Positions 61,000 through 64,000 of a DNA stretch of 64,000 nt are shown here, one piece after another. The DNA lies in the NCBI RefSeq assembly GCF_000699445.3, contig NC_067196.1:2666001-2730000 (forward strand), in the 5' to 3' direction. How positions within the stretch are numbered: position 1 is the first letter of the stretch; every line of letters starts with the position of its first letter. The position numbers were made by a program, and so were the translations under genes. The stretch comes from Schistosoma haematobium. Lineage: Eukaryota; Platyhelminthes; Trematoda; Strigeidida; Schistosomatidae. The notes beneath the pieces were generated by a model, which saw only the letters and a program-made list of their open reading frames with translations, was not told the origin of the DNA and ran no database searches.

Positions 61000-61860
61000 G
61001 CTAGTAACATGACGAGTTTTTGACTGCCCAGTACCCAACTTCTTCAAGTAACAATTGACATTTCAAATATTATTTCAAGTCAAAAACCACTTCAAACTAA
61101 CTTCCGTTCTAATTATTTCAGTTCGCCCTTGTGCTGGAAAACTTGATTCTAGTATTTCAACCACATTTGCAAACCTTATTGTTAAATAGATGTTAGTGGC
61201 AAAGAGGAACAAATACTTGAATCCTACGTTCAATTGCGCATACTTAACTGGCATAACGTCGAATGATCCATAAATTTCGTGATCAAGCGAACCAAAATCA
61301 CAATAGCATTTCAGTACAGAATTGTCTCAATTTAATCTGTACTAATAATCTTGTCTGTATTCTTAATTGAACTTTGTCTGCATTGGCAAACTAGACATAG
61401 TCACATGCACTTCCTATGTGAGTGAGATTTTTAAAGGTCAATTCAAAACGTGAATGGAAGTGAATAAAGTAATTGAATAAGATTTCGGATGAGATGACAT
61501 GTTGAGACCTGGTTCTCAAACATAAGTTGATCTTCAATGCTCGTACGATGAGATCTCATTATTTGATTTACGTTTAATTGTAATCGCTTCGCCTGCTGGA
61601 TTCGAAAACTCAGTTTCTCTTGTTCGTCTGCCTTCAAACACTAGATTGAGTGTGAAGTGACGGAGGGAAGGAAACATTCAGAAATCCAGACGAAACATTT
61701 CAAATAATCATCCACTCAGAAAATAAAGTGCAATCATGTGTTGTGTTTTATAACCTGGTATATATAAATAATTAGTACTAAAGCATTTTCAAGATGAGTG
61801 AAAATATTTCAGAATTCCTCTCAACAGTGACCGTCAACCAATTCAGTGTCTGAATCAATT
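61000..61860. repeat. Block shared with 42,660-43,180
   Basis: Part of the old duplication. A 64-codon minus frame at 61,443-61,637 is not clearly conserved in the other copy. Confidence 0.45.
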
Positions 61861-61868
61861 CATTCAAT

Positions 61869-62060
61869 TTACATGACATGTTGCTTCCAAATGAAATCGC
61901 AACTGAATGTCATTTCTAAGACGATTTGATCGTCAGCTGGTGGTAACAACATACTAAATTTAATGAATTTATGGATGGATGTAAGCCAGCGTTTGCCATA
62001 TTCAACATTGACTAAGTGAAATTTCCCGTTGGAAAGCTTTACAGTGAGATGAGTCATCAA
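61869..62060 (-). other. Conserved open frame of unknown nature, copy 2
   Basis: See 43,190-43,390. The reading around NVEYGKRW is open for 63 codons. Confidence 0.35.
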
Positions 62061-62968
62061 TTCTCGTATATGATTTCACAATCTAACTCGTTAACACATT
62101 TGAAGCAATAACGATTAGTTTTCCTACGACCTATTCAGACAATCAATACTTTAGTCTATTTGCTTAGACTGTAGATTCATCAATACAAATAGGTGCATTT
62201 ATTGTGGTTCATTTGTAAAGACATGAATATATTTCATAACACTTGCGAAACGTTTTCCAGAGTTTAAATCACTTTCAATTAAAGAAAAAACGCACTATAT
62301 TCGAACAATTCTGACCACGTACTTCACAACATCTAATTTTAAAGTCCACTGATTCACTGATATTACGCTGCAACGAGTTAGCGAGCACTAAAACAGCAGA
62401 TGTTATATAGCATAGCAGTCATCATAACTGAAGAGATACCAACTTTACTGAGTAAACTTATTTACGTTTGCTATTTCATTAGTGAATCATTTGTCGTGCG
62501 GTGATGACTGACATGTATGGTTACATGAACGGAATACATCCAACACAAATCTATTCGTTCTACGGTTCCAATACTTTCGGAGTCAGATGATCATTATGAG
62601 GTTGACTGAATAGGGTTAGTCAATCTAGAATATATATGCTGAAAATAATACGTGATGCTTCGAATATCCCACTCATCGACAGATGTTACAATGTAAGATC
62701 ATTCTAAACAATAATTCGTCATTGTGAAGCAACAACTTACGTCATTTAGTATTTTTTCATTATGATGTGAACCAATTGTGTGATCTATGAACTACTGTTT
62801 GCAGGATGCATTCAAGGTTTTATGCAATTATTCAATATAAAACACTGAGTTTAATTGCCCTCACATTATTATCCCTCAATCTTTACGCCAGAAAAATTAG
62901 ATAACAGAAACAATAGACATAAGTAAAGTTTACCAATAGCATCATTACATTTAACTGTTATAAATTTC

Positions 62969-63091
62969 TCACGTTTTGGGATATGGAGGAAAGAAGAACT
63001 TATCAGGACATTTATCAAGGACCGGGCAGTCCATGTAGTTGTGCGAAACATTCAAACAAATACGCACCTCTTCCAGGCGTCCCACTCCTTT
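62969..63091 (-). CDS. RNase T2-like copy 2, last exon
   Basis: 41 codons including TGA, after 'catttttgtag'. It has VRICLNVSHNYMDC, then a CP-FFFPPY ending, three codons longer than copy 1. An N-glycosylation sequon (NVS) lies where copy 1 has NLT, so a sugar site is kept. Confidence 0.75.
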   Translation of the reverse strand, partial: KGVGRLEEVRICLNVSHNYMDCPVLDKCPDKFFFPPYPKT

Positions 63092-63284
63092 CTACAAAAA
63101 TGAGAAACCGGTAGATTTTAGACATTATTTGACAACATCCACTATCAAATTCAGCTCCAAAGATACATGTGTTAGAGAATCAACTACTGGTTAATTATAC
63201 GCTTACCTTCCCTTTTATATCGGTGCACTTCAAGGAACCATTATAACCGAATTCTTTTTTCAAAACGCTCCTTAAATTGCATGT
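62969..63284 (-). CDS. RNase T2-family (omega-1-like) gene, copy 2, two last exons
   Basis: Exons are 63284-63207 and 63091-62969, with the rest of the gene beyond the window end. The frame is open and splice sites are GT-AG. The Cys pattern, LKC...VRIC...DC...C, equals copy 1. Surrounding DNA matches 42.7-45.6 kb but is much decayed, so the retained exons look functional. The role is a secreted T2 ribonuclease by family; CAS boxes are not visible here. Confidence 0.75.
63207..63284 (-). CDS. RNase T2-like copy 2, penultimate exon
   Basis: 78 nt between 'actttcacag' and gtaagcg. It reads RSVLKKEFGYNG then LKCTD. It has the same length and phase as 44801-44878. An extra Cys is present at the second residue. 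Confidence 0.75.
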
Positions 63285-63289
63285 CTGTG

Positions 63290-64000
63290 AAAGTTAAAAC
63301 AGGAGTTTATTTATGATGTTAATGAAGTGTGCTGATTCAAATGATTTCGTAACAATAGTTAAATGTAATAGAAGTGGTAAATAAAATGAAGTGCTGTTCG
63401 AAACAATTTTGAATAAAGTCATTGCGATATGATATAGAAGTGAAGAGAGATAGTTATATCTTCGAATGTAAAGTAGTAAAGGCATACAAAGGCGACCAGA
63501 CATGAAAGCTCACACTCCACATATAGATTTCTACCTACTACTACTATTTGTAGTAGTGGTTCACAGCTAGCTTACTGTGAAAGACAAGAGCTGAGAAACT
63601 AACGACTCTGACATGAACAGATTGAAGTACACTTCATTCTGTCGGATATGTAAGTATTCAAGTGTACGTTGTTTCGTGAAGTAATAGTCAATTATCTAGA
63701 GTAGAAACAAATTTACTGTTGATGCTCGTTAATCAATGAAGTTCCCAACCGTTGTTTTGTTAAATTCAATTCATTCAGTCATCACCTGAGTTGAATATCT
63801 TTTATCACTGTGACAGACTTCACACAGCATTCGTATTACTTGGAGTCAGTTTAAAGACCTTTGAATTCAATAGAAATTCGTTATTTATTAGTGAACAATA
63901 ATACGGTTGAACATTCAATGGCATATTCCTTTTAAATAAGTTCACATTCCTTCTGATCATGCACAATTGGAGATGTGGCTAATGTTCGTACTGACCTCTA
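63290..64000. repeat. Intron of RNase copy 2, matching 44,890-45,620
   Basis: No exon was seen before the window ends. By analogy with copy 1 the next exon (49 nt) would lie about 100-200 bp beyond. Confidence 0.5.

Overview
This window looks like nuclear DNA of a blood fluke (Schistosoma or a close relative). It is AT-rich and its genes have several exons with long introns. It is packed with schistosome-type repeats: SR2-like RTE LINEs, a Penelope-like element, Gypsy-type LTRs, a CR1-like LINE and Smα-type SINEs that carry hammerhead ribozyme cores. No rRNA, true tRNA gene or CRISPR array was seen.

Layout. (1) 1-3.5 kb: LTR, RTE and other repeat debris. (2) 3,568-15,229 (+): a complete four-exon cathepsin B-like cysteine protease gene of 348 codons. 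Its introns hold SINEs, an inverted-repeat Penelope element, RTE and other LINE fragments, and a 1.6-kb CTA/TAC microsatellite. (3) 15.7-35 kb: a chain of dispersed repeats, much of it present twice in the same order (15.7-23.0 and 24.4-35.0 kb). The second copy is interrupted by an RTE 5' half, a solo LTR with target duplication, and an RTE fragment fused to a gamma-tubulin complex protein 3 (TUBGCP3/GCP3) pseudogene. (4) 36-41.4 kb: an LTR fragment, a wrecked Gypsy gag/integrase, an Smα copy and a CR1-like reverse transcriptase relic. (5) 43.9-46.2 kb (-): four 3' exons of an RNase T2-family gene, the family of the schistosome egg ribonuclease omega-1. (6) 47.4-51.5 kb: an unidentified terminal exon and a 512-bp, almost perfect inverted repeat. 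(7) 52.8-54.1 kb: an LTR and a cathepsin B pseudogene with two decayed exons. (8) 54.5-64 kb: a further copy of the block, with Smα, repeat R1, RTE-GCP3, LTR, CR1 relic and the last two exons of a second RNase T2 gene (-).

Reading. The recurring order points to old tandem segmental duplications that also copied the protease and RNase loci. The first protease copy stayed intact and the second died. Both RNase copies keep open frames, equal exon lengths and splice sites while the DNA around them has decayed. Cathepsin B and T2 RNases are secreted hydrolases in these worms, but a shared role here is inference. The 5' exons of both RNase genes were not found; the second gene runs off the window end.
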